IMG/VR virus record: IMGVR_UViG_3300027754_000182
Coordinates: 1 to 42,454 of that record
Reading direction: 5' to 3' (one strand)
Length of the DNA: 42,454 bases
Source: a virus
The notes under the pieces are model-generated. The model was not told the origin of the DNA. It did no database searches and saw only the letters and a list, made by a program, of their open reading frames with translations. Both the position numbers and the translations under genes were made by a program. This document shows positions 29,510 through 37,731 of this stretch, one piece after another. Each line of letters begins with the position of its first letter. Positions within the stretch are counted from its first letter, which is position 1.

Positions 29510-30682
29510 ATGGCGAAAATTCTGTGGTACGGTGATATCCTTTCAAATACTGGGTTTGCTAGAGTTACACACAGTGTTCTAGAGCATTTACAAAAAAACA
29601 ACGAGATTGTTGCTGTAGGAATAAATTATACGGGTGATCCTCATGATCTTCCTTTCAAGGTCTATCCTGCCGCAGCTAAAAACCCACAGGATCGATTTGG
29701 TATCGGACGACTACCTGAAATCATTACTGCTGAAAAACCAGATTTTATAATTTGCTTAAATGACATTTGGATTGTTAACCAAGTATGGGAGCGTGTACAT
29801 CTACTGCAAGCACAGTATAAGTTTAAGTTTATAGCTTATTTCCCATTGGACTCTCAGTGGTATATCGAAAGCCATATGCGATTTGTTAAAGATTGGGATT
29901 TCGCAATCACGTTTACAATCGAACAAGCGCAAAGGGTAATGCAGTTAGGCGTTAAACCTAAGATGCTCGGCGTAATACCACACGGTGTAGAAACAACCAA
30001 GTTCTATCCTCTAGACAGAGCACAGGTTCGTCAACAACTTCAATTACCAGAAGATAAATTCATTGTTCTAAACGCCAATCGAAACCAACCAAGGAAACAA
30101 ATAGACCTGACCATAAAAGCTTTTGCGGAATTTGCAATAGATAAAGAAGATACAATGCTCTATTTGCATATGAGCGAGAAGGATCTTGGGTGGGACATCC
30201 GTGCCTTGTTTGAAACCGAAATGAAACGACGAGGACTTAAATCAGACCAAAGGCTACTAATGACGGCAACCAATATTGATTACTGCAATGCGCCGCCAGA
30301 CGACGTACTTAATTTAATTTACAATGCTTGTGATATCGGAATCAATACAGCTAACGGAGAAGGCTGGGGCCTAGTTCCGTTTGAACACGCAGCTTGTAAA
30401 AAGCCTCAGGTACTACCAAACCACACGTCGTTTGCCGAAGTGTGGAAGAACAAAGCATTACTAGCTGACGTAGCAGCGTGGATATACGATAAAGACCTAG
30501 GTGTCGAACGAGGTATCGTAGACATTAAAGATATGGCCAACAAGATGGGGGACTTGTACAGAAATAAAGAATTTGCAGAGAAAGTAGCAAACGACTGTTT
30601 TGAAGTAACAACCAACCCTTCGTACCGTTGGGACAAAATTGCTGAAGGTTTCCAGAAAGCAATGGAGGAAATTTCGAAATGA
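29510..30682 (+). CDS. Glycosyltransferase, GT4-like (GT-B)
   Basis: 390 residues. GT-B fold: N-terminal domain with ILWYGDILSNTGFARVTHSV, then the linker, then the C-terminal domain starting at IPHGVETTKFYPLDRAQVRQ and FIVLNANRNQPRKQIDLTIK. The donor-site motif NGEGWGLVPFEHAACKKPQV holds the E-x7-E pair (E-GWGLVPF-E). This is the retaining GT4 type. It should build or modify a glycan, with unknown substrate. The start codon lies 45 nt from the TerL ATG in the opposite direction. It is coupled by ATGA to the GH130-like gene behind it, so the two likely act in the same pathway. Confidence 0.88.
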   Translation: MAKILWYGDILSNTGFARVTHSVLEHLQKNNEIVAVGINYTGDPHDLPFKVYPAAAKNPQDRFGIGRLPEIITAEKPDFIICLNDIWIVNQVWERVHLLQAQYKFKFIAYFPLDSQWYIESHMRFVKDWDFAITFTIEQAQRVMQLGVKPKMLGVIPHGVETTKFYPLDRAQVRQQLQLPEDKFIVLNANRNQPRKQIDLTIKAFAEFAIDKEDTMLYLHMSEKDLGWDIRALFETEMKRRGLKSDQRLLMTATNIDYCNAPPDDVLNLIYNACDIGINTANGEGWGLVPFEHAACKKPQVLPNHTSFAEVWKNKALLADVAAWIYDKDLGVERGIVDIKDMANKMGDLYRNKEFAEKVANDCFEVTTNPSYRWDKIAEGFQKAMEEISK

Positions 30683-31764
30683 GCTTACAGTTTCACCGCT
30701 ATCGTACGTATCACAACCGGGCTGTTAAGACTGTTTTTACCCCAACGACAAGTGGATACCCTTCTGTTTACGAACAAGCACGAAATATTGGTGGGACGTT
30801 TACACGGATAACCAATGGTTTGCCTGAGCGAAACGTAGCAAACTTCAGTCCCTGTATTTTAAAACACAAAAACTCCACTTTAATCGCATGGCGAACACAG
30901 CCTGAACCTTTTGTCTTCCGCCACGACAACAAATATTTTTACTATAACAACACGCCTACGGATCTTTATGTCGGAGAACTCGTAGGGGATGATTCAATTT
31001 GTGCGGCACGAAATTTACGACCGGCTAAACACAGACTTAGCTACGAAGATCCCAGGCTTTTTATAAGCCCTGACGATAATCTGCAGTGTCAATTTGTAAC
31101 AAGCACGTATGCAAGTAAATGGGACACAACAAAACACACGCTTATTAAGACTCCTAAAATCTGCGTCGGAAGCATAAACAAGTTTGGCAACCTAACCGAC
31201 TGCTTGTTTCCAGATATAGGCACTAATTTACAAGACGGAGGTTCCGAAAAGAACTGGTGTTTCTACACCGACAAATCAGAACTAAAGCTTTTGTACTCAA
31301 CAATCCCTTTAGTTATAAAGTCACCTGGAAAACCTGATAAAACTATTGACTCGTCTTGTCTAAAAACATTAACAGGCGAACACCCAACTTTTAACTCCAC
31401 GGCGCCTGTTCTTGTCGACGATGAGTGGCTTGTGTTTTTCCACTGGAAATACATGGTGTATGAATTAGATAAAAGACCTTACTTGCTTTACTCCTTGGGT
31501 GCATACACACTTGATGAGAAACAAACAAAAATTACACGCATGATGAAAGAACCTCTTTTTGTGGGTTCGACACGAGACGAACTTATAACTTGGACTGATT
31601 GTGTAGGCAACGATATATCTAATCAACCAGCTTGTATCCTGCCTTTTGGTTGTTTTATAGAAAATGAAGAAGAACTTGTGATGTCCTTAGGTGTGAACGA
31701 TTGCTTTATAGGTATTTTCAGAACACCCGTGGTTAACGTTTTGTCTTTGTTAAGTCCGGTTTAA
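30679..31764 (+). CDS. GH130-like five-bladed beta-propeller protein
   Basis: 361 residues. VANFSPCILKHKNSTLIAWR is the opening blade, and LSYEDPRLFISPDDNLQCQF is the typical ExDPR motif of GH130-type phosphorylases and related propellers (GH32/43/62/68-like fold). Other blades have WDTTKHTLIKTPKICVGSIN and DEWLVFFHWKYMVYELDKR. Known GH130 enzymes phosphorolyse beta-mannosides; whether this one is active cannot be judged. It starts by ATGA overlap with the GT4 gene, so the pair probably adds and trims the same glycan. Its stop shares TTAA with the opposing TerS-like gene. Confidence 0.7.
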   Translation: MSLQFHRYRTYHNRAVKTVFTPTTSGYPSVYEQARNIGGTFTRITNGLPERNVANFSPCILKHKNSTLIAWRTQPEPFVFRHDNKYFYYNNTPTDLYVGELVGDDSICAARNLRPAKHRLSYEDPRLFISPDDNLQCQFVTSTYASKWDTTKHTLIKTPKICVGSINKFGNLTDCLFPDIGTNLQDGGSEKNWCFYTDKSELKLLYSTIPLVIKSPGKPDKTIDSSCLKTLTGEHPTFNSTAPVLVDDEWLVFFHWKYMVYELDKRPYLLYSLGAYTLDEKQTKITRMMKEPLFVGSTRDELITWTDCVGNDISNQPACILPFGCFIENEEELVMSLGVNDCFIGIFRTPVVNVLSLLSPV

Positions 31765-32291
31765 GTTTTCTCTTCTCGTTCAATCGTGCTCCAGACAACA
31801 ATTGCAGCATCGTCAATCAAGGAGCTCATCGTGGGCTGGTCTTGAAAACTGTTAAGAAGTTCACGCAGGCAACGATCTGCTCCGGCAAGTAATAAACCTC
31901 GACGGTCAACGCCGTCCGTTAACTGACGAACAGCTTGAATGTGACTACGAAGTTCTTTTTGAAGGACTGCAATTTTCGTAGCAGCTGTGGCATAATCTAA
32001 CATACCTGCTACCGTCATTTGTCTGACGTTATCTAAGTCAACTTTTAACGCATCTATTTCAACTAATAGATCTTTACGTAAGTCGCTTTTAGGATATTTC
32101 TCTTGAACCCAAGCAGTTATGTCAGATATCGAGCCGGTGTAGTTGGGTGTTAAAAACCGAGCATAAAGATAAGCTTCAATATCGCTTACGCTGTTTTTTG
32201 CGTAGTACGTAAAAGAATCTCGTTGCGCTTTGTTAAGCGAAGTTAGCCACGAACCGACCGTGGTTGAGTCCCCAATAGTTGCTTTAATCAC
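31761..32291 (-). CDS. Putative small terminase subunit
   Basis: 176 residues, GTG start. Helical throughout: TIGDSTTVGSWLTSLNKAQR, EAYLYARFLTPNYTGSISDI, then a long helix DALKVDLDNVRQMTVAGMLD and KIAVLQKELRSHIQAVRQLT. An N-terminal helix-turn-helix-like part, a long coiled-coil core and a C-terminal tail match the small-terminase layout. Supporting this, it heads into a run of virion genes near TerL. The motif evidence is weak. Coupled to the upstream gene by GTGA. Start and stop fit a compact chain. Confidence 0.5.
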   Translation of the reverse strand: MIKATIGDSTTVGSWLTSLNKAQRDSFTYYAKNSVSDIEAYLYARFLTPNYTGSISDITAWVQEKYPKSDLRKDLLVEIDALKVDLDNVRQMTVAGMLDYATAATKIAVLQKELRSHIQAVRQLTDGVDRRGLLLAGADRCLRELLNSFQDQPTMSSLIDDAAIVVWSTIEREEKT

Positions 32292-33100
32292 GCGAAGAAT
32301 CGCTGTCCAGCTAAAGCTTGATTTGCTCCGAATTGTTTTATTGCAAGCTGCGCTTTGGTTTGAGCTTTAATCTTTGTAAGATCCCCAAGAGTTCTAGCTT
32401 GTTCCAGCTGCAACGCCGTTTCACGACCTTGTGACCCAAGAGCTAAGCTGCCTTCTGTATTGGCTCGAGTTTTGAAAGCACTAGCAACTGCACCTGCTTG
32501 TTGTGCAGCTATTTCAGCTCTTGTTTGTTCCTGTAGTGTTTTTAGCTCTATATTAGATTGCGCTAATGTTTTTGCTAGTTCATTTTCACCGGCAAGACTA
32601 GCAGACCCAGCTTGTGCTAAATAATTTGGCCCAGCTAATTCAGTTGAAAGCTTTGCAGCTGCAAGATTTTTTGCTGTGTCAATTCCAGCTCCAGCGGCGG
32701 CAGCTGTGATACTAGCTTGTGTTGCAGATTTTTTCTGAGCTTGATCTAGAGCTTCTTTTAAAACAGATAGTTGACTACTAGCAATCGTATTTCCTTCAAG
32801 ACCTAAAGCACCGCCATAGGCACCTGTTAGGGTCGCAAGACCTTGCATTGCTGCAGTCAGTGGATTATTTGCTGCTGCTGCTTGAGCTCCAAACAGTGCA
32901 TAGTAGTCTATGGGTGCAGCTGTAGCGCCTCCACCGCCACCGCCAAGTGCAGTTTGCGTGGCCATCCAATTTTGATCATATGTAGCCTGTTTGCTGGCCT
33001 TTTTATCGCCACCGCCACCAAACAAGCTTCCGAGTAGACCAATACCTCCAGAGGCTAGGCCTGCCCCTAAACCACCAGCAAGTGCAGGAAGAAAAGCCAT
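32288..33100 (-). CDS. Internal (ejection-type) virion protein with Gly-rich N-terminus
   Basis: 270 residues. The N-terminal part (ALAGGLGAGLASGGIGLLGS) is a Gly/Ala-rich hydrophobic segment of the kind that inserts into host membranes in ejected podovirus proteins, and a second Gly-rich part (ALGGGGGGAT) follows. Residues about 100-270 are Ala/Gln-rich helices without Pro (QEQTRAEIAAQQAGAVASAF), compatible with a T7 gp14 or P22 gp7-like core protein. It should travel with the DNA into the cell at infection. Assigned by composition and operon context. Confidence 0.6.
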   Translation of the reverse strand: MAFLPALAGGLGAGLASGGIGLLGSLFGGGGDKKASKQATYDQNWMATQTALGGGGGGATAAPIDYYALFGAQAAAANNPLTAAMQGLATLTGAYGGALGLEGNTIASSQLSVLKEALDQAQKKSATQASITAAAAGAGIDTAKNLAAAKLSTELAGPNYLAQAGSASLAGENELAKTLAQSNIELKTLQEQTRAEIAAQQAGAVASAFKTRANTEGSLALGSQGRETALQLEQARTLGDLTKIKAQTKAQLAIKQFGANQALAGQRFFA

Positions 33101-33102
33101 AA

Positions 33103-33747
33103 CTAGAAAACGGGTAATCCGGGTTTAAAGGCGGCAGTTGCCTGTTGTGAATAAGGAGCTAAAGCAGTTAAAACATTTGGATTAGGCATTCCTAATGTTG
33201 CACTTAAGTTCATCATGCCGTAAGCAAGTTGTGTATCCCTGTTTATGGTTGCTTCAGTTATTTTTTGCCACGCGAGAATTGTGTCTCGTTGGGTATCTCT
33301 AAAAGTTTTTTCTTGTGAAAGTCGGAATGCTTGTGGACCAGCAATATCTGCTTTTCTTTTGTAGTCTTGAAAATCATATTCAAGCTTTGTAGGATAAAAC
33401 TTTCTTGATTCTTCCGTTTGTCTCCTTGCCATGTCCTCGGCATACTTAAGCAGCGCAAGCTGGTCTGCTGTAGAACTGCCTCCAAGATCACCGGGGGGAT
33501 TATTTCTGTCCGGGGGAGGTAAATCTGGGTAAGGAGGAGGAACACTTCCTGCAGGTGGAACAGATCCCGTAGAAGATTCAGGTCCTACAGGAGGCACAGT
33601 GACTGTTGGTTTTGAAGGTTTTGCTTGTCCTTCAGCGTACTTAGAACCTAAATACCCACCAATTACAGGTATAGCAAAGCTTCCAGCAAGTCTAAGAAGA
33701 GGGCCCACAGCAGCTCCAACAGCAGGAAGAGCAGGAAGAGGAAACAT
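33103..33747 (-). CDS. Internal virion-type protein with hydrophobic N-terminus
   Basis: 214 residues. LPALPAVGAAVGPLLRLAGS and FAIPVIGGYLGSKYAEG form a hydrophobic Gly/Ala-rich N-terminal region. A Pro-rich linker (PPPYPDLPPPDRNNPPGD) leads to a helical C-terminal half (SQEKTFRDTQRDTILAWQKI). The order (hydrophobic, disordered, helical) matches the neighbour at 32288-33100. The ATG shares TGATG with the preceding stop. Likely ejected with it. Family unknown. Confidence 0.55.
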   Translation of the reverse strand: MFPLPALPAVGAAVGPLLRLAGSFAIPVIGGYLGSKYAEGQAKPSKPTVTVPPVGPESSTGSVPPAGSVPPPYPDLPPPDRNNPPGDLGGSSTADQLALLKYAEDMARRQTEESRKFYPTKLEYDFQDYKRKADIAGPQAFRLSQEKTFRDTQRDTILAWQKITEATINRDTQLAYGMMNLSATLGMPNPNVLTALAPYSQQATAAFKPGLPVF

Positions 33748-34298
33748 CAGATAGGCCTCGCGAGCTCAGCTAAAGACGGATCGACAGGTCTTCGGAGTAA
33801 CTCAGTGTCTATCGCTCGAGCAGCATCAAGCGCACTACCTATAGCCTGACGAGCTGTATCACCTTCAGCCCTTATTTGTGCTTCTTGAACACGACCCCTT
33901 GCCCCAACTTCTGCCAGCATACGTTCCCGTGCACCAGCTTCTTCCATTAATCGACGATTAGTGTATACCATATTGCTAATAATTTGATTAGCGTTTAAAT
34001 ATGTCTTAAAAGGTTCGTCTTGTCCTAACGCTTTAGCTGCTGCATTGGCCGATGCACGACGATAGTTCTCGTCATTTACTTCCCTTTCAATAGTTATAAT
34101 ATCAGGCGCAGTAAGATTATATTTAGAACCCTGTGCGGCAGGAATAGGAGGAGATACTAACCCTCCACCACCAGGGTTTATTACACCCTGCACAATGCCT
34201 CCTCCTACTTTATCAAGAATAAAGTCTGCAATAAAAGCATCAAGCAGACCACGCCCGGCACCACCACCGCCGCCGCCTGAACGAGCAGCTCTAGCCAT
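33747..34298 (-). CDS. Internal virion-type protein with Gly-rich tail at its N-terminus
   Basis: 183 residues. MARAARSGGGGGGAGRGLLD starts it, followed by a short hydrophobic helix (FIADFILDKVGGGIVQGVI), a Gly/Pro loop and a long helical region of charged residues (NQIISNMVYTNRRLMEEAGA, EVGARGRVQEAQIRAEGD). TAATG joins it to the preceding gene. Part of the same ejection-protein block; function by context. Confidence 0.55.
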   Translation of the reverse strand: MARAARSGGGGGGAGRGLLDAFIADFILDKVGGGIVQGVINPGGGGLVSPPIPAAQGSKYNLTAPDIITIEREVNDENYRRASANAAAKALGQDEPFKTYLNANQIISNMVYTNRRLMEEAGARERMLAEVGARGRVQEAQIRAEGDTARQAIGSALDAARAIDTELLRRPVDPSLAELARPI

Positions 34299-34540
34299 TA
34301 CACACCTCCGGGATTGTCGTACTGAGTTCCGCTGAGCGGTTTCTTCACTGATTTTAGCGGATTTTCCGGTTTAATATTCACTAATCCTAGAGCAAGTTGT
34401 TGCGAAGAAGGATACGCAACTGTCTGAGGAAAATTACTTTCTATGTACATGCTCATAAAAGCATTAGGATCTAATTCAGGAGCAAAGTTTCTAACATCAC
34501 GCTCCCGAAGTTGTTGTTGGCGAGGCGTTAGGTTTGTCAT
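34298..34540 (-). CDS. Small protein, unknown
   Basis: 80 residues beginning MTNLTPRQQQLRERDVRNFA, polar and helical at first, later Pro/Ser-rich. No motif. It overlaps the upstream stop by ATGA and the downstream start by TAATG, so it is part of a polycistronic run with one-codon junctions. Possibly a minor virion protein. Confidence 0.55.
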   Translation of the reverse strand: MTNLTPRQQQLRERDVRNFAPELDPNAFMSMYIESNFPQTVAYPSSQQLALGLVNIKPENPLKSVKKPLSGTQYDNPGGV

Positions 34541-35034
34541 GAAAGAGTTTGATATTCTTGCGAAGGAGGGATGTGGCTAGATGAAGGCGCATTCAACATC
34601 GAATAATTGGCGCCTAAATTAGGTGTATCGTATTCTGCAGGACGTTGACTGGACAACATATCCATGTGCTCATCAGACTGAGAAGCAAGTTTAACCAGCA
34701 AATCCATAATCAAGTCAAACTCTTCAGGATCTAGCTGAGAAATCAGCTCCATCAAGTAGTTATCTTCGTGCGGACGTTCGGGTTCTGTACGTAATCGCGA
34801 TGATAATTGAGCCCGGAGCATAGGCTGAGTGTTATTAGGGTATGCATTCAGCGAACGAGTAGCTCCTGTATACATTCCTTCTTCTTCCATCCCAGGCATA
34901 GGAGGAAGCCCACGCCCGAATTCACGAACAACTCGAGCCGTAATTGGTGCGGCTGCCGCCATTTCAGCAGGAGTTTGGGGTACTGGAAGCCCTAAAACTC
35001 GAGCAGCTAACTCGTAATCGGCTTGACTAAACAC
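34537..35034 (-). CDS. Acidic structural-type protein, GTG start
   Basis: 165 residues. Starts FSQADYELAARVLGLPVPQT, then Pro/Met-rich sequence and an acidic helical core (LMELISQLDPEEFDLIMDLL), ending Ser/Pro-rich (SSSHIPPSQEYQTLS). The GTG at 35032-35034 overlaps the XRE stop by 8 nt. No known family. Likely a head or internal protein, by position in the run. Confidence 0.5.
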   Translation of the reverse strand: MFSQADYELAARVLGLPVPQTPAEMAAAAPITARVVREFGRGLPPMPGMEEEGMYTGATRSLNAYPNNTQPMLRAQLSSRLRTEPERPHEDNYLMELISQLDPEEFDLIMDLLVKLASQSDEHMDMLSSQRPAEYDTPNLGANYSMLNAPSSSHIPPSQEYQTLS

Positions 35035-35305
35035 CTGAACACACTGCTACAGATAAGTCCATTTTACTGTGAATACCCAGTAAATCGCCAGGATTACAAT
35101 AAAGTGATAAACATAATTTTTCAAGCACATCCGGCGACGGTATATACTTTGTATCTGTGTAGATACGCCGTGTGGTTGTTGGTGACAAGTCAGCCGTTTT
35201 ACTAAGAGCAAACGACGAGATATTTTTTGCGTCTAAAACGGTTTTTAATTTATTGAAGAGACATCCAGCAGCCGGATGCGACGAATAAAAAGGCATTTTA
35301 AACAA
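35027..35305 (-). CDS. Small XRE-type (Cro/CI-like) HTH regulator
   Basis: 92 residues; Met4 (35296) is an alternative start. The core FNKLKTVLDAKNISSFALSK, then TADLSPTTTRRIYTDTKYIP and PDVLEKLCLSLYCNPGDLLG is a five-helix XRE domain (HTH_26-like), with the ending 'L..ALxCxPGDLL'. Such small repressors bind palindromic operators. It sits at the head of the ejection-protein operon, translated just before it. It could regulate this operon or lysogeny. No operator could be linked to it. Confidence 0.8.
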   Translation of the reverse strand: MFKMPFYSSHPAAGCLFNKLKTVLDAKNISSFALSKTADLSPTTTRRIYTDTKYIPSPDVLEKLCLSLYCNPGDLLGIHSKMDLSVAVCSGV

Positions 35306-35316
35306 AATAAGCTATG

Positions 35317-35994
35317 TCAATCATAAAACTTTAAACCCTCAGATATGTCAACTAAACCAGTACCTGAAAAATGACCGAAAGAAGTTAAATCAATTTTGGG
35401 ACTTTGAACCCTGCGCCAGCTAAGCATCTCAGAAGGGAAACGAATATCGTCTAAGAACAACCAACGAGGTTTTTTTGTAAGTTGCAAACCAGCTAGCAAC
35501 CTGTAGAATTTTTCTTCAAAAACACCATCTTTAGGTGCATCGCACATAATAAAATCAGCCTCATTCATAAGTTTTTTATGTTTTTCAAACGCCGCAACTT
35601 GACTTAAATCATCTAAGTACTGAACTACTCGACCCCCATTACTAACAAAATCGGCAGACGTTAAGTATGTAGTCTCAAATGTATCCCACGGGGCGAGATC
35701 AAACGTGTGAATATCAGCGTTAGGCGCGAAATCGCACATAACACGCGTTCCAGTAGCGTAGTGCGTTCCTATGTCTACAATACACTTAGGTTTAATATAG
35801 TGTAAGAGACCTGCCAACAAACGATAATGATCTCCAGGAAAAGCGTTTGCAAAAGGATTTGTAGATTTTAACTGCGTTTGCGAGGCAAACAACACGGCAC
35901 CGCAAACTAAAAGGTAATCATCAAAGCTCTGAGCCGCAGGATCGTCGTCAACTGACAGACAATAGCTTTCAATGTGGTGGCGAACATCAGGCAT
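35317..35994 (-). CDS. Class I SAM-dependent methyltransferase-like protein
   Basis: 225 residues. KCIVDIGTHYATGTRVMCDF is motif I (DIGT.Y..G), IHTFDLAPWDTFE carries the acidic end of strand 2, EADFIMCDAPKDGVFEEKFY is strand 4 with CDAP, and PRWLFLDDIRFPSEMLSWRR is the later DDI segment. This fits the Rossmann MTases of the Methyltransf_24 type, which modify sugars and natural products. It follows the GT2-like gene by one base pair, so it likely methylates the glycan that enzyme makes. The acceptor is unknown. Confidence 0.72.
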   Translation of the reverse strand: MPDVRHHIESYCLSVDDDPAAQSFDDYLLVCGAVLFASQTQLKSTNPFANAFPGDHYRLLAGLLHYIKPKCIVDIGTHYATGTRVMCDFAPNADIHTFDLAPWDTFETTYLTSADFVSNGGRVVQYLDDLSQVAAFEKHKKLMNEADFIMCDAPKDGVFEEKFYRLLAGLQLTKKPRWLFLDDIRFPSEMLSWRRVQSPKIDLTSFGHFSGTGLVDISEGLKFYD

Positions 35995-35995
35995 C

Positions 35996-36769
35996 TTAGA
36001 ACCCCAGGTATTTACGGCGGACGAAGTCTAGATCATAAGTAACGAAATCTACGGGAAACTCCGGGATATTAAACGGATTTTTGTAGGTTTCGCCGTCAAC
36101 GTGAGCTTGCCACGCTTCTCCCCATTTGGTGTGTAGATATCTCTTGTTTAACTCATGAGCAACATGAATAGCTTGCTCTAGTCGAGGCTCTGATCGCCAA
36201 GTTTGCGAACCATCGGAGTAGTCCTTTCGTCTGCCGTGGTAATAGTCAGTATCTAAAGACAGTACTCGTTTAACATCGTCATGAATAAAACGCATACCAT
36301 AATCCATATCCTCACAATACCCTGGGTATAGGTTCTCATCAAATAATCCATATCTCTGCACCATCCAATCTTTTAATAGAAAAATATCCCACCCACCGCC
36401 TTTGCCGTGAACTATACCGACTTCGTCGTCTTGTGCTTTCGTATTCATTTCTTCGAGAAACCCAGGTTCATACATCACGTCGTGATTAGAGATAACCCAG
36501 TACTTCGCTGTTATGAAGGATTTAATGATTAAATTCCATGCACCGGAACATCCAATGTTTGAAGGTAGATGCGTAACATAAACTTTTTTTACAAACGGAT
36601 TGGAACAATTACGGATATTGTCAACTGCTTCTGTTATCTGCCCGCGACCGTTATTGTTAAAAACAACAAAATTTTCGACTGGGTAGTCGATACTCATAAA
36701 CAAACGGTGTAACCAGTAAGGGTTGTTAACAATAGCCGTGCCTAATACGGGAATCGAGTCGCTCATCAA
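35996..36769 (-). CDS. Glycosyltransferase, GT2-like
   Basis: 257 residues. VLGTAIVNNPYWLHRLFMSI opens the GT-A fold, NFVVFNNNGRGQITEAVDNI strand 2, and YWVISNHDVMYEPGFLEEM holds the metal-site NHD. LYPGYCEDMDYGMRFIHDDV carries the ED motif of GT2 enzymes (G..ED.D...R), near the base-catalytic region. GDG... no other domain. It should transfer a sugar from a nucleotide donor; specificity unknown. Pairs with the methyltransferase 35317-35994. Met2 is an alternative start. Confidence 0.85.
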   Translation of the reverse strand: MMSDSIPVLGTAIVNNPYWLHRLFMSIDYPVENFVVFNNNGRGQITEAVDNIRNCSNPFVKKVYVTHLPSNIGCSGAWNLIIKSFITAKYWVISNHDVMYEPGFLEEMNTKAQDDEVGIVHGKGGGWDIFLLKDWMVQRYGLFDENLYPGYCEDMDYGMRFIHDDVKRVLSLDTDYYHGRRKDYSDGSQTWRSEPRLEQAIHVAHELNKRYLHTKWGEAWQAHVDGETYKNPFNIPEFPVDFVTYDLDFVRRKYLGF

Positions 36770-36878
36770 CAGGTCGTCTGTCCCAACATGTTAACACAAC
36801 AGCTCTACAAAAACACCGGGCACCAGAATAAAAAATTAGAAAATAAATTAGAATTTAGTGTACTTCGCAACAAGTCTC

Positions 36879-36977
36879 ATGGCTGGCATGACCAAAGCAG
36901 GTGGTAGCAAAGGCGGTAGTAAGGGTGGCGGTAAAGGCGGTAGTAAGGGTGGCGGTAAAGGCGGTATGAAAAAGTAA
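36879..36977 (+). CDS. 32-residue Gly/Lys/Ser repeat peptide
   Basis: ATG 36879 to TAA 36977 encodes a peptide built from the unit GGSKGGGK: it reads MAGMTKAGGSKGGSKGG and continues with GKGGSKGGGKGGMKK. An 18-nt unit (ggcggtagtaagggtggc) repeats exactly. It carries nine Lys, no acidic residue and no hydrophobic stretch. A perfect 13-base hairpin follows at 36990. The role is unknown; a DNA-binding or capsid-lumen peptide would fit the charge. It is the only plus-strand gene in its stretch. Too short to be sure by composition alone, but the repeat is in frame. Confidence 0.55.
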   Translation: MAGMTKAGGSKGGSKGGGKGGSKGGGKGGMKK

Positions 36978-36989
36978 AATCGAACCAGT

Positions 36990-37025
36990 AGCTTCATTCA
37001 AGTTCTAAAAAGCTTGAATGAAGCT
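36990..37025. terminator. Long perfect hairpin between convergent genes
   Basis: AGCTTCATTCAAG (36990-37002) and CTTGAATGAAGCT (37013-37025) form a perfect 13-base inverted repeat with a 10-nt loop (ttctaaaaag). It lies 12 nt after the Gly/Lys peptide stop and 37 nt before the end of the opposing gene. It has no clear T tract on either side, so termination would not be classic; an RNA-stability or protein-binding role is also possible. Confidence 0.55.
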
Positions 37026-37062
37026 GCCTCCACAGCTGGTTGGCGTTCGTTATCAAAAAAGA

Positions 37063-37692
37063 CTAAACAACTTCTTTTATGTCATAAATATAGTGATTAG
37101 AAGTCTCAAACGATCGAGTATTTTCAACTGAATACACAGTAGTGTCTATTTCATATCCAGGATTTGCAGAAATACGGTTAAAAGTCCAGGCACTGTCGTA
37201 CCACAAAACTCTATTGTTAGGGTAAGCATAATAATTTCCAGTCTCAACCTTGAATAAGTGAGCACACTTATGCTCTGGTGTTTCTGAATAGTTAAAATCC
37301 GTCATACCTTTGTTCTCAAACGCCCAGTCAAGCGTGAACATATAATCACCTTGGACTTTTGTGCCATCAGGACGGATAAGATCTGCTTTCAACCCAGCAA
37401 GGCGATTTCTTCGTTGAACGTCCACGTAGGAAGAAAAGCAATCCCAGTACATAATCTGATTAAGAGGCTCTATTACAGCATCAGGTCTCCAGCAAAGTGA
37501 ATGTAGTGGTCTACGAGTCCAATTTACTCCGTTCTCTAAGAAGCATTCAAACAAAGGAACTCTTTTCTCCATCGACGCAACGGAGTGAACGTCACAGCGC
37601 GACACCTCTCCTTGTCCTTTTTTATGGTTGTATAAAAATTCATTACGGATGTAACAGGACCAATCAGGTAAGTTGTGGTTCAAATAAGCCAT
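37063..37692 (-). CDS. Unknown protein, aromatic-rich
   Basis: 209 residues, not recognised. High in Trp, Tyr, Asn and Asp (MAYLNHNLPDWSCYIRNEFL, NWTRRPLHSLCWRPDAVIEP, DYMFTLDWAFENKGMTDFNY). His and Cys are frequent in the first 70 residues (SRCDVHSVASMEKR, LFECF). It looks like a single globular domain, with no clear metal site. It lies downstream of the divergent promoter region near 38100. Possibly phage-specific. Confidence 0.6.
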   Translation of the reverse strand: MAYLNHNLPDWSCYIRNEFLYNHKKGQGEVSRCDVHSVASMEKRVPLFECFLENGVNWTRRPLHSLCWRPDAVIEPLNQIMYWDCFSSYVDVQRRNRLAGLKADLIRPDGTKVQGDYMFTLDWAFENKGMTDFNYSETPEHKCAHLFKVETGNYYAYPNNRVLWYDSAWTFNRISANPGYEIDTTVYSVENTRSFETSNHYIYDIKEVV

Positions 37693-37731
37693 TTAGTAAC
37701 CAGGCCACTCAAAAGAGAACTCCTACTATAA

